Assembly (NCBI GenBank): GCA_964396715.1
Contig: CAYNFQ010000017.1
Span: forward strand, 1 to 27,501
Length of the DNA: 27,501 nucleotides
DNA from: CAYNFQ01 sp964396715
GTDB taxonomy: Bacteria > Patescibacteriota > Microgenomatia > Daviesbacterales > UBA10151
Direction: 5' to 3'
Shown here: positions 7,190 to 15,187 of the stretch, one piece after another
Layout of the letters: every line of letters starts with the position of its first letter
Numbering within the stretch: position 1 is the stretch's first letter
Made by a program: the position numbers and the translations under genes
The notes under the pieces: model-generated
Seen by the model: the letters and a program-made list of their open reading frames with translations, nothing else
Database searches by the model: none
Told to the model about the DNA's origin: nothing

Positions 7190-8692
7190 TTATCTCTCAA
7201 AGTATTTACTCTGCAAAAAATCTATAGATAAGGGTACAAATTTATTGTCTTTACTATCATATCCTAAGATTTGATAGCAAGAAAGGTAATTCCATCTACA
7301 TGATCCTACCACAGCAGGATAGATAAAATCATAACTGCAACCTCCAAATTTCTCTATCAGTGGCCGGCAGTCCAAATTAAGATCCTCTTTTTGTGCTGCT
7401 TTAACTAACATTTCCACAGATTTTTGCGGATTTTCCTCATCAAACCAGTCAGTCACTGTAAAAGGAGAGGGCTCCCTGATTGCAGCCAGATTAACAGGAT
7501 ACACAATCAGATGATGCACCAAAAGCAGGCCTAATATTACCCTTATCCCCCAAATCCCCCCAATTACCCTAATCACCCCTTTTTCAGCTGTCCACCAAAC
7601 TAAAACCCACAAAAAATAAATAGAAACAAGCATAGGTGTCAGTCTTTTCATCCCCGGCATTCCCAAATCAGAGGTGGTTGAGAAAACAAATATATCAAAA
7701 CCTATTACTAGTAGTGCTAAAGATATCAATAATCTTGAAGATTTAGCTTTTACCCAAATCCTTCTTACTCGAAGAGAAGCTTTGCTTATTGCATAAAAAA
7801 TAAATAACAGGGTGATTATAGGAAAAGCATAAGAAAATTCAGCTGAAGCAACCTCATAGTGATGAGATACACCTTTGATAAAAAAATCGCTGATAAAATC
7901 TGTCCAGGCCTGGGCAAAAACAGTCTCAGACAAAGCAAAACTCCCCCCTCCCCTAAAAAGCCCGCCGCCACTGCTCGGATCAGCAATTAAGATCTGCCTG
8001 TTATCCACCCAGACAAACAGCATCAGAAGTGGCAGCAAAAATGCCGTAGCTGTTACAACTGCCAGCCTGACACCTCCGAGGTGAGCTTTGACTCCTCGGA
8101 GGTGAAACCTGTATTTTAACCAGTAAAAAATCACCAAGCTAGGAATATAAAAGACAAAAGCCTGATATGAAAGCCAACCCCATATCATCAGCAAAGAAAT
8201 CAGTCCAGAAATTACCAAGCTTAATCCCCTTTTTTTGAAATCCAAAAGATAGAGCAGTATCAAAATAACAATTAAAATATGGAAAGTCAGCGCCCAATGC
8301 AAATTTAGGGCATTCATATAAAGATAAGTGGGAGATAAAGCGATGGTAAATAAAATAACTGAGGCCACTCCGGCTTTAAAAAACCTCGTTAGAAGATAAA
8401 ATAGGGCAAAATTGGAAAAAAAAGCCAACACCAGATAGACAACCTTACCTGTATGTAAAGAAAAACCAAAGGTCTTATAAACAAGAAGTAGAAAAGCATA
8501 CCAGCCCACATTAACATGAAGTCCGCTGATTATTTGCCTTGAGTCAAACCATAAAGGAGCCTGCACAGACTCAATCAGCTCCTCAAACCTGATCTGGTTT
8601 AATGAGTTTACACTCATTAAAAGCTGTGGCAAAAAAGCTACCACCGGTATAAGCAAATATATATATTTTCTAATAGATTCTTTGCTGATCAT
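7190..8692 (-). CDS. GT-C-like membrane protein, tandem paralogue 1
   Basis: 500 residues, many membrane helices. It shares with the proteins at 8670-10151 and 10860-12302 an N-terminal loop (QIRFEELIESV..PLW), 'NVGWYAFLLLVYKTFGFSL', and a Cys-rich tail: C..C then 'GSCRWNYLSCYQILGYD'. The EE pair after TM1 is where GT-C enzymes carry their catalytic acid, but no named family is recognised. A palindromic element at 8071-8104 adds an in-frame 'HLRGVKAHLGGV' between two helices. ATG 8692 overlaps the end of the upstream paralogue by 23 nt. The conserved cysteines suggest disulfides in an outward-facing domain. Confidence 0.65.
   Translation of the reverse strand: MISKESIRKYIYLLIPVVAFLPQLLMSVNSLNQIRFEELIESVQAPLWFDSRQIISGLHVNVGWYAFLLLVYKTFGFSLHTGKVVYLVLAFFSNFALFYLLTRFFKAGVASVILFTIALSPTYLYMNALNLHWALTFHILIVILILLYLLDFKKRGLSLVISGLISLLMIWGWLSYQAFVFYIPSLVIFYWLKYRFHLRGVKAHLGGVRLAVVTATAFLLPLLMLFVWVDNRQILIADPSSGGGLFRGGGSFALSETVFAQAWTDFISDFFIKGVSHHYEVASAEFSYAFPIITLLFIFYAISKASLRVRRIWVKAKSSRLLISLALLVIGFDIFVFSTTSDLGMPGMKRLTPMLVSIYFLWVLVWWTAEKGVIRVIGGIWGIRVILGLLLVHHLIVYPVNLAAIREPSPFTVTDWFDEENPQKSVEMLVKAAQKEDLNLDCRPLIEKFGGCSYDFIYPAVVGSCRWNYLSCYQILGYDSKDNKFVPLSIDFLQSKYFER
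8071..8104. repeat. Palindromic CACCTxxxAGGTG element, copy C
   Basis: CACCTCCGAGGTG (8071-8083) and TCCTCGGAGGTG (8093-8104). In frame, encoding HLRGVKAHLGGV on the minus strand; very close to the peptide from 1040-1090 in an unrelated gene position. Confidence 0.7.
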
Positions 8693-10151
8693 AGTTAAGT
8701 AAAAGATCAGGATTCAACTCATGATAAACTTTCTCAAAAGGAAAATACCCATAAATGTTATGGCAAACAACCCCTCTTTTAGAACATTCACCGGATAATA
8801 TGACAAAAATGGGGGTATAAGGACAGTATATATCATTACCCGGATACTCCTCACTGCAATTTAAGTAAAGGTCCTTTTTAGTCAAAGTAGCCATTAATTT
8901 ATCTACTGACTCTTTAGGCGTGTTTTCTCTGGCAAACCAGATAGGCTGGCGGGAAGGATTATCCAAACTTAAATTCTGTAAATTCAAAGGGTAAACAATC
9001 AGATGATGAAGTAAAAGCAATCCCAAAATCACCCTTATCCCCCCAACTTGTCCTGAGCGTAGTCGAAGGATTACCCTAATCTTCACTTTCTGGGAAAGTA
9101 CATAGAAACTGATTACCAAAAAACCATAAAAAGCGGCAATTAAAGGGGTACTTCTTCTAAAAGCTCCCACGGATTGCGGACTAAGACTGTTTAAAATAAT
9201 GTTGGCAGCAGCCGTCATCAGGATGGTGATGGTCAGAAGCCTGATTTCTTTGAATCTGCCCATAAATTTTACAGGCAGTACTATGATTATTAGCGCAGTA
9301 ATAATGGGGATTATGCCAGAGAATTCACCCCAGCTGACTTGATAATGATAGGCAGACACTGTAAAAAAAAGATTGTTAACCAGGCTGGTTATAGCAGCCG
9401 CAAAGGCAGAAAAACTTGGTTCCAGGCTTCCTCCGGCGGTGGCTACAAAAAGTCCCTGGTGGTCAGCGTAATTGAACAGCCACTGTTTATTTTGGATATA
9501 GAAGTAAAGTGATGCAACCGGAGTCAAAAATACGATGGTAGAAAGGGTGAGGGAGATAATTTTAAGGTTTTTGGGCAATTTGGCCAGTTGAGAAAAGTAG
9601 AAAATAGACAAAACCGGCAGATAAAACACAAAGGTGGGAAAGGACAACCAGGCCAGCATGGCTAAAAAGGAGCCGAGAATGGTTTTAACCAGATATAAAG
9701 TCTTATTTGTTGATCCCAAAATCAGATACAAACAAATGGGAAAATACAAAAGGTCAACCCCATATGGCACCACCAGAGTGTTAAAATAAAGAAAAGTGGG
9801 AGATAGACCAATGGTAAAAAGAGAGATGGCTGCATATCTTTTATTCAGTAATCTTTTTAATAAATCTGCCAGACAAACCATGGAAACAAAATAGAGAAAA
9901 AGCCTCAAATATTTGCCGTTAAAGATATCAAACCCGAACAGATGGTTAACTGCAGATAAACTGGCCTGCCAGCCTAAAACAACATGACCTGCTCTCCAGA
10001 TTAACCGCTGATCAAACCAAAAAGTATCAATTATCATATCCACCTCCTCAAAAAGGAGCTGGTGGGTGGATTTGAAAGTATAGATGGCCTGAAGGACCAC
10101 CAAAACAACTGGTAGAACCCAATAAAGATAAGATAACTTCTTCAGATTCAC
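8670..10151 (-). CDS. GT-C-like membrane protein, tandem paralogue 2
   Basis: 493 residues with the same plan as its neighbours: TM1, 'LFEEVDMIIDTFWFDQR', 'VVLGWQASLSAVNHLFGF', repeated helices, then a Cys-containing tail (LNCSEEYPGNDIYCPY ... GECSKRGVVCHNIYGY). It is the most diverged of the three full copies. 'ILRLRSGQVGG' is encoded by a palindromic repeat (9047-9070) of which a near copy lies in the rho gene. The likely start is GTG 10151; an AGGAG lies 14 nt upstream, longer than usual, so the start is not certain. Confidence 0.65.
   Translation of the reverse strand: MNLKKLSYLYWVLPVVLVVLQAIYTFKSTHQLLFEEVDMIIDTFWFDQRLIWRAGHVVLGWQASLSAVNHLFGFDIFNGKYLRLFLYFVSMVCLADLLKRLLNKRYAAISLFTIGLSPTFLYFNTLVVPYGVDLLYFPICLYLILGSTNKTLYLVKTILGSFLAMLAWLSFPTFVFYLPVLSIFYFSQLAKLPKNLKIISLTLSTIVFLTPVASLYFYIQNKQWLFNYADHQGLFVATAGGSLEPSFSAFAAAITSLVNNLFFTVSAYHYQVSWGEFSGIIPIITALIIIVLPVKFMGRFKEIRLLTITILMTAAANIILNSLSPQSVGAFRRSTPLIAAFYGFLVISFYVLSQKVKIRVILRLRSGQVGGIRVILGLLLLHHLIVYPLNLQNLSLDNPSRQPIWFARENTPKESVDKLMATLTKKDLYLNCSEEYPGNDIYCPYTPIFVILSGECSKRGVVCHNIYGYFPFEKVYHELNPDLLLNYDQQRIY
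9047..9070. repeat. CTTGTCCTGAGC...GTCGAAGGA dispersed repeat, copy 1
   Basis: Matches the copy at 20860-20883 in rho at 22 of 24 positions. In frame here, encoding 'LRSGQV'. I recognise this as a widely dispersed bacterial palindromic repeat, from memory. Confidence 0.7.
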
Positions 10152-10171
10152 AGTTAAATTTTATTCTCCTT

Positions 10172-10200
10172 CTCTAAATCATATATACTATACTATTATA
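10172..10200 (-). promoter_or_regulatory. AT-rich promoter-like stretch
   Basis: Several overlapping TATA-type hexamers (TATAGT, TATGAT) read on the minus strand just upstream of the GTG at 10151. Best guess for the promoter of the 8670-10151 operon; no clear -35. Confidence 0.35.
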
Positions 10201-10205
10201 AACTT

Positions 10206-10248
10206 CCGCGGACTTAAGAGTCCGCGGTCCTGCCTGCCGGCAGGCAGG
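10206..10248. repeat. Two adjacent palindromes in an intergenic gap
   Basis: CCGCGGACT (10206-10214) pairs with AGTCCGCGG (10219-10227) around TAAG. Directly after it lies a perfect 20-bp palindrome CCTGCCTGCC/GGCAGGCAGG (10229-10248), followed by TTTT on the plus strand. Confidence 0.75.
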
Positions 10249-10338
10249 TTTTCTTTACAAGTTTACAAGAAACTGCAGAAAACCTCAGCTCATCATACCA
10301 CCTGCCCCGCGTAAGACTGTAATCACTTAAGCATTCAT

Positions 10339-10363
10339 CCCCGCCATAAGATGGCGGGGTTTT
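10339..10363 (+). terminator. Terminator-like hairpin
   Basis: CCCCGCCAT (10339-10347), loop AAG, ATGGCGGGG (10351-10359), then TTTT. It has the shape of an intrinsic terminator on the plus strand, but no plus-strand gene ends here, so it may simply be another palindromic element. The 10152-10478 gap otherwise holds only a possible 43-codon plus frame (ATG 10351 to TAA just before 10480) that I do not trust. Confidence 0.4.
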
Positions 10364-10478
10364 CTGCTAGTGATTATAAAGCCTATTCATACCATCACTC
10401 GGGAAGGTGTGCCTTTAAACTATATCAAGTAATTAATGCTCAAAACCGCATCCTGCCAGAAGTTGATGGTGTCTATGC

Positions 10479-10859
10479 TTAAAGGCTGATAGCCTGCTCC
10501 GGGGAAATATCCAGGGTATAATGAGAAGCCAAAGTATTAAAAAATAACATTGTTGGGGATAAACCAATCACAATAAGAGGAATTATGGCTAATTTTTCCC
10601 CCAAATATTTTTTTAAGAGGGCTGCCAAGGCAAAAAGGGAGAAACCAAAAACTGAATAGATAATTGCCAAAGCTCCCTCCCCGCCTACATTGGATGATGC
10701 GCCACCATACACATTTCTTTGGCTCAACCAATAAGGATTTCTGACTGAATTAGCCACTTCCTCATAACGGATCTGGGTTAAAGAGTTAAGAGTAAAGATT
10801 AGCTGAAAAAGCCACAGTAATAAGGGTAAAAACCAATACATATAAGATAAATTTTTCAT
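10479..10859 (-). pseudogene. Truncated remnant of a GT-C-like paralogue
   Basis: 126 codons that match the first quarter of the neighbouring 485-residue paralogue. 'LTQIRYEEVANSVRNPYWL' corresponds to 'QTQIRYEELAESVRNPFWL' there, and 'YSVFGFSL' and 'IGLSPTMLFFNTLA' also align. Between them about 18 residues are missing (FGFSLF joins directly to ALAALLKKYL), and the frame ends early with unrelated residues (SPEQAISL). The start ATG abuts the stop of the gene at 10860, as in an operon. So this was a fourth tandem copy that lost an internal segment and its whole C-terminus. Whether the short two- or three-helix peptide is still made is unknown. Confidence 0.75.
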
Positions 10860-12302
10860 TTAATGTTCAAAATAATAGCTGTCCCATAAATCTATTGTTA
10901 AGGGGATATATTGTCCTGTATTAAAATCATAGCCTAAAATCTGATGGCAATTTAGGTGATTCCACCTGCAGCTTCCTGCCACAGCTGCATAAACTTCACT
11001 TAATCTACAGTAAAAGGGAATACTATTTTCATCCAAACAGGCTAGTTTCAAATCCTCTTTTTGCACCCTGTCCACCAGATTCTGTAAAGACTCTCTTGGT
11101 GTTTCAGCTGTATTAAACCAGATAGGATAAGCCTCCGGACTTGGATCTTTAAGATGGATTAGGTTAATAGGATAAGCAATTAGATGATGCAAAAGAAGCA
11201 ATAAAAAACATCCCTGCAAAACCAACCTCGATCTATGAGAGATCAGCTGATAACGGTTGATAAAATCCCAACCCAAGATAAATAACACATAAAAACCGCT
11301 TAAGACTGCTGTAAATCGTCTGATGCCAGGTTCTCCTGTTGGGTCAGCAGACAGACCAGCTATAACTAACACTGCCAGCATAGAAAACAAAATTAACCAA
11401 ACAGTCTTTTTGACTGACTTTGGTCCTTTTTTGATTAAAAGATAAGTACTAAATATTACTGCCATAATAGTAATAATAGGAAAAATTAGAGAGAAATCTC
11501 CTAATCCTACCTCAAAGTGATAAGATTTTCCTCCTGCAAATAAATCTGTTAAGAAACTACTTAAGTTTTTGATAAAATTATCCACTCCAAAAGAGGAACT
11601 GGCTGATCCCCGAAAAAGACCAGAGTTAATATTAGGATCATAAATTAAAGTAGCTTTGTTTTTAATCAATAAAAAAACCACAGCCAGTGGTGTTAAAAAT
11701 CCTACTATAGCCAAAACCATACCCCTTAATATCTCTATCCTCTTAAGTTGGCCAGCATAAATAACCAACAGCATGGGAAAGTAAAACAGATTGGCTGGCT
11801 GAGATAGCCAAGTCAGCATCACAAAGATCCAAGATAAGGGCTGAAGCACCAAGTGTAGCCATCCTTTAACCAAATTTATGTTAAGTATTAGAAAAACAGC
11901 TATGGGAATAAATAGAAAATCAATGCCATATTGAGCTTGCCCAGCAGTATCATACAAAATGGTTGGAGAAAACCCAATCAAAAGGAGAGGTAACCAGGCA
12001 TGTCCTTTGAGATATTTTCTTAACACCATTGCCAAGCAGAACATGGCTATGGTAAAAATTACTAATTTAACTATCTGAGCTGTAGCTAAGGAAAAACCAA
12101 ACAGTTTATAAACTACTAGCAGGATGGTATACCAGCCAACATGACTGGACACTCCATCATACACTCTGCCTTGCTCAAGCCAAAAAGGGTTTCTGACAGA
12201 CTCAGCCAGCTCCTCATATCTGATTTGAGTTTGGGAGTTTAGGGTAAAAACAAGCTGGGCAATAAAAAGAAATATGGGGATAGTCCAGAAAAGGAATTTC
12301 AT
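10860..12302 (-). CDS. GT-C-like membrane protein, tandem paralogue 3
   Basis: 480 residues from ATG 12302. The in-frame TTG at 12317 lies in a dispersed intergenic repeat and is rejected as start. Signature parts: 'LNSQTQIRYEELAESVRNPFWL', 'HVGWYTILLVVYKLFGFSL', about ten helices, and a tail with C..C then 'GSCRWNHLNCHQILGYD', nearly the same as in paralogue 1 (7190-8692). First gene of the minus-strand run that continues through the remnant. It probably acts in the membrane as a glycosyl- or other polyprenyl-linked-group transferase, but no substrate can be read from the sequence. Confidence 0.65.
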   Translation of the reverse strand: MKFLFWTIPIFLFIAQLVFTLNSQTQIRYEELAESVRNPFWLEQGRVYDGVSSHVGWYTILLVVYKLFGFSLATAQIVKLVIFTIAMFCLAMVLRKYLKGHAWLPLLLIGFSPTILYDTAGQAQYGIDFLFIPIAVFLILNINLVKGWLHLVLQPLSWIFVMLTWLSQPANLFYFPMLLVIYAGQLKRIEILRGMVLAIVGFLTPLAVVFLLIKNKATLIYDPNINSGLFRGSASSSFGVDNFIKNLSSFLTDLFAGGKSYHFEVGLGDFSLIFPIITIMAVIFSTYLLIKKGPKSVKKTVWLILFSMLAVLVIAGLSADPTGEPGIRRFTAVLSGFYVLFILGWDFINRYQLISHRSRLVLQGCFLLLLLHHLIAYPINLIHLKDPSPEAYPIWFNTAETPRESLQNLVDRVQKEDLKLACLDENSIPFYCRLSEVYAAVAGSCRWNHLNCHQILGYDFNTGQYIPLTIDLWDSYYFEH

Positions 12303-12415
12303 AATGTCAAAGCTCAAATTTCAAATGTCAAATCAAAAACATAATGACTAAAATCTAAATTCTTGACATTTAGATTTTGATATTTATTTGTCATTTGTTA
12401 TTTGGATTTTGAACT
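12303..12415. repeat. Dispersed A/T-rich repeat, copy 1
   Basis: Contains TCAAAGCTCAAATTTCAAAT followed by GTCAAATC, then an inverted counterpart (TTATTTGTCATTTG, TTATTTGGATTTTGA). The same opening and closing units occur at 20924-21030 before rho. Together the halves can form a long imperfect hairpin. Confidence 0.75.
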
Positions 12416-15046
12416 TTATTCTAAAGTTCTCAGGCTTGATAAGATTTGGTTAAATTCATTTGATTTGTTGGAATTGCCGGGATAGATTCTGATGGCTATC
12501 CCCTGATCATTTCTTCTCAAAAATAGGGCAAAGGTTAAGTTTTCTCCGCTCCCGTAAGTTTTACCTACTGCCTGAAATCCTGGGATAGTCATGGGTTGGG
12601 TTGCCAAAAGAACCCCCTCAACCTTAAATGGCAGATTTTCTGCCAAAGTCTCCAGATCTTCATCCTCATTCATTTTCCTGCTAAAGAAATTAAAAGTCAG
12701 CTCATCCTTGCCTGTTAAACCATTGGTCAGTTTGATATCACCGGATGATAATTCTGTGATGGTAAACGCTTTGGGGTAAATAAACTGTAAATTAAGAGCT
12801 TTATTTTGATAAGGCTGGAACCCTTCGGGAAGTTGAGCCGGCAGCAATTGTTGCTGGGCTGAGGGAGTGGCTTGTTTTAAGGCCTCCAAACGCTGTTTGG
12901 CCAGCTTGACGACCTGAGAATCGGATTTGGCAATTTGCAGCACCTTATTTAAATTAATCATGGCGCGGTCATTCTTGCCGGTATTTTCATAAGCGATGGC
13001 TAGATTAAAAAGCAGCCCAATATTTCTTGGCTCAAGCTTTAAAGCCTTCTCAAAGTATTCAATCGCTTTTTGATGGTTACCAATATTGCCGTAATAGTTA
13101 CCTAAGCGGGAGATAATCTCGGCATTTTTGGGATTAAAATCAAAAGCAGCCTGGTAAAACTTGAAGGCGTCTTCGAATTTACCAATCTTTAGCAGTTCAT
13201 CCCCCATATTCTCAAAAGAATAGGCATACTCATTAATCATGCCTGTCAGCTCTGTTTTGAAAGTCTGCTCCCACAGTTTAGGCTTGTTTTTGGGAAAATC
13301 TTTCTTTCTAAACTGGTACTCGAAATTTTTTAGATCTGCCTCGGCAGTAGATTCTTTTGGCACTACTTCAAAAAGCATCCCCTGGGAAATCAGTTTAAAT
13401 TTGTCACTTATCTTGAGGCTTCCACCCGACTCCTGATCCTGCGGCTGATAAACTTGTAAAAAGTTATTACGGGTGGTAGGGATGGTCAGATAAATTTTAT
13501 ATTTGGGTAAATTTAATTCAAAAAACTCCATCACAAAGCGGGAGTATTCATCAGCAGAGTCATATTTTAATTTGGCGCCATCGGGCATCTTAAGGCCGGT
13601 GGTGGCAGCTAAATTGTCACGGTACCATTTAAAGATATAAAACATATTGTCTGTGACAGGTACTGTGTTTGGTTTGTAAACTGATGTGCCGGGCACATCA
13701 TGGACATAAAAAGAGACAGAATCAAAAAGATCGGAGGAACCAAAAATGATGGCTTTTTCATTCCCTATTGGTTTGTATAAATTTTGAATGTATTCCTCTG
13801 TCAGATTCCATCCCCTTCTGTTTAAGGTGGGAAACCAAAATATTAATGGAACTAAAACCAGTAAAATTAACCACATCCTGTATGGCAAATATTTAGGCAG
13901 AGAAAAGGACTTTAGAACTTTTAATTTGACCAAAATTTTGTTTTTTTTCAAGTCAAATATCTCTTCTGATCCGCTGACTATGGCAAAATATCCCACACCT
14001 GCTAAAACCACCCAGGCTGCATCTGACACCAGAAACCAGGACTCCTGGTTGCCGGAAAAATAAAGGCTTGCGAAAAGCCAGTTGGAAGCAATAATTAAAA
14101 ACCAGAAAACAAAATAGTATTTGCTTTTCTTCCAAAGATAGATACTCCCTACCACTATAAAAGGTAATAAAAGTGGAGTAAACTTAACAACCCACATAAA
14201 AATAAAGCGCCAGGTGCTTTTGAAAAAGACTTCCGGAGAACCGGTAAACCCATTGATCCTGCCTAACTCCGGCACATAAACATTTAGTCCCGCGCCTGTA
14301 GAAAGATTCCAAACAGACTCAAAATCCGTTGCCCTCCAGTAATTTAAAAACGGGTTTGCGGCAGCTCTCAATGGTATATATAGATGAATAGCAATTACTG
14401 CAATGGTGCCTAAGACAAACCAGATGGTCAATTTTTGCGGAGTAACAAATTTATTCTTATGCCACATTACCCATAAAATCGTCGGGATAATCGAAGCAAT
14501 CACCGGATTAGTACCGCTAGCAAGACCCATCAAAAGTGCAATAAGGCAAAAATGGATAAAGAACCTTTTACGGGTAGTGGCAGTAATCAATAAAAATAAC
14601 GTTACTACTTCAATTAAAACTACCAATATAAACGTTTCTACGTTTTGTGCTTGAGACCAGAATTGGTAAGAAAACGCCAGCATTAAAAGGCTAAAGATAC
14701 CGGATAAAAATACTATTTTGAAGATAGCCTTTTGGCGTAAAAATGATGCAGGGTTAATATCAGTAACCACCTTCATAGTGATTTTATAAATAAACAGCAA
14801 AGCTAAAATTGCAGTTAAGGCTGAAAAGATTTGAATACGAAAAATCATTGAACCAAAAGGCAGATATATAAAAGGGTGGGCCAAAAGCACATATAAAGGC
14901 TCCGGCGGGTTAGGCACTCCTAAAGTCACAATGGCTGAAACAAAGCGGGGAGCATCCAGCCAGAGCATAAATGGCGGAGCACTAAAAAGATAAAGAAAAA
15001 AAGCAAAAACAGGTAGCGAAAATGGAAGAAGTTTCAATAATTTCAT
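12416..15046 (-). CDS. DUF2723-type membrane protein fused to TPRs and a C-terminal globular domain
   Basis: 876 residues. N-terminal part (about 1-400): DUF2723/O-mannosyltransferase-like, with 'LWLDAPRFVSAIVTLGVPNP' (Asp31 in the first loop), 'PEPLYVLLAHPFIYLPFG', and 'IPLRAAANPFLNYWRATDFE', all in the family's places. An extracytoplasmic region follows, then TPR units near 615-715 (YYGNIGNHQKAIEYFEKALK; AYENTGKNDRAMINLNKVLQ). The last about 150 residues form a separate domain (NLQFIYPKAFTITE..). The family is linked to protein glycosylation on the outer face of the membrane. The promoter TTGCAT-16-TATAGT lies 10 nt upstream of ATG. Divergent from the O-antigen-ligase-TPR gene, so both may belong to one glycan or glycoprotein system. 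Confidence 0.75.
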   Translation of the reverse strand: MKLLKLLPFSLPVFAFFLYLFSAPPFMLWLDAPRFVSAIVTLGVPNPPEPLYVLLAHPFIYLPFGSMIFRIQIFSALTAILALLFIYKITMKVVTDINPASFLRQKAIFKIVFLSGIFSLLMLAFSYQFWSQAQNVETFILVVLIEVVTLFLLITATTRKRFFIHFCLIALLMGLASGTNPVIASIIPTILWVMWHKNKFVTPQKLTIWFVLGTIAVIAIHLYIPLRAAANPFLNYWRATDFESVWNLSTGAGLNVYVPELGRINGFTGSPEVFFKSTWRFIFMWVVKFTPLLLPFIVVGSIYLWKKSKYYFVFWFLIIASNWLFASLYFSGNQESWFLVSDAAWVVLAGVGYFAIVSGSEEIFDLKKNKILVKLKVLKSFSLPKYLPYRMWLILLVLVPLIFWFPTLNRRGWNLTEEYIQNLYKPIGNEKAIIFGSSDLFDSVSFYVHDVPGTSVYKPNTVPVTDNMFYIFKWYRDNLAATTGLKMPDGAKLKYDSADEYSRFVMEFFELNLPKYKIYLTIPTTRNNFLQVYQPQDQESGGSLKISDKFKLISQGMLFEVVPKESTAEADLKNFEYQFRKKDFPKNKPKLWEQTFKTELTGMINEYAYSFENMGDELLKIGKFEDAFKFYQAAFDFNPKNAEIISRLGNYYGNIGNHQKAIEYFEKALKLEPRNIGLLFNLAIAYENTGKNDRAMINLNKVLQIAKSDSQVVKLAKQRLEALKQATPSAQQQLLPAQLPEGFQPYQNKALNLQFIYPKAFTITELSSGDIKLTNGLTGKDELTFNFFSRKMNEDEDLETLAENLPFKVEGVLLATQPMTIPGFQAVGKTYGSGENLTFALFLRRNDQGIAIRIYPGNSNKSNEFNQILSSLRTLE

Positions 15047-15056
15047 TATTTCTACT

Positions 15057-15084
15057 ACTATACTTAAGTCTTAGGAAAATGCAA
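15057..15084 (-). promoter_or_regulatory. Promoter of the DUF2723-TPR gene
   Basis: On the minus strand: TTGCAT (15079-15084), 16-nt spacer, TATAGT (15057-15062), 10 nt before ATG 15046. Confidence 0.5.
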
Positions 15085-15141
15085 TATGGTTCAAAAAAAC
15101 ATTTTATTTGGAAAGTTATAGATTGATATATTTAATACCAG

Positions 15142-15170
15142 TTGCATAGACAAGTAAATTCCTCTATTGT
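15142..15170 (+). promoter_or_regulatory. Promoter of the O-antigen-ligase-like gene
   Basis: TTGCAT (15142-15147), 17-nt spacer, TATTGT (15165-15170), 17 nt before ATG 15188. The -35 is identical to that of the divergent gene. Confidence 0.45.
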
Positions 15171-15187
15171 AATTGTAAAGAATAAAA

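Noticed and set aside
10351..10480. 43-codon plus frame, begins MAGFSASDYKAYS
   Set aside because: Starts inside a hairpin, has no ribosome site or promoter and no recognised pattern; it could be a gene-end relic but cannot be supported.
12303..12415. CRISPR-like array of short repeats
   Set aside because: Units are irregular and inverted, with no unique spacers of even length; the same holds for 20924-21030, 24650-24750 and 26062-26165. No cas genes in the window.
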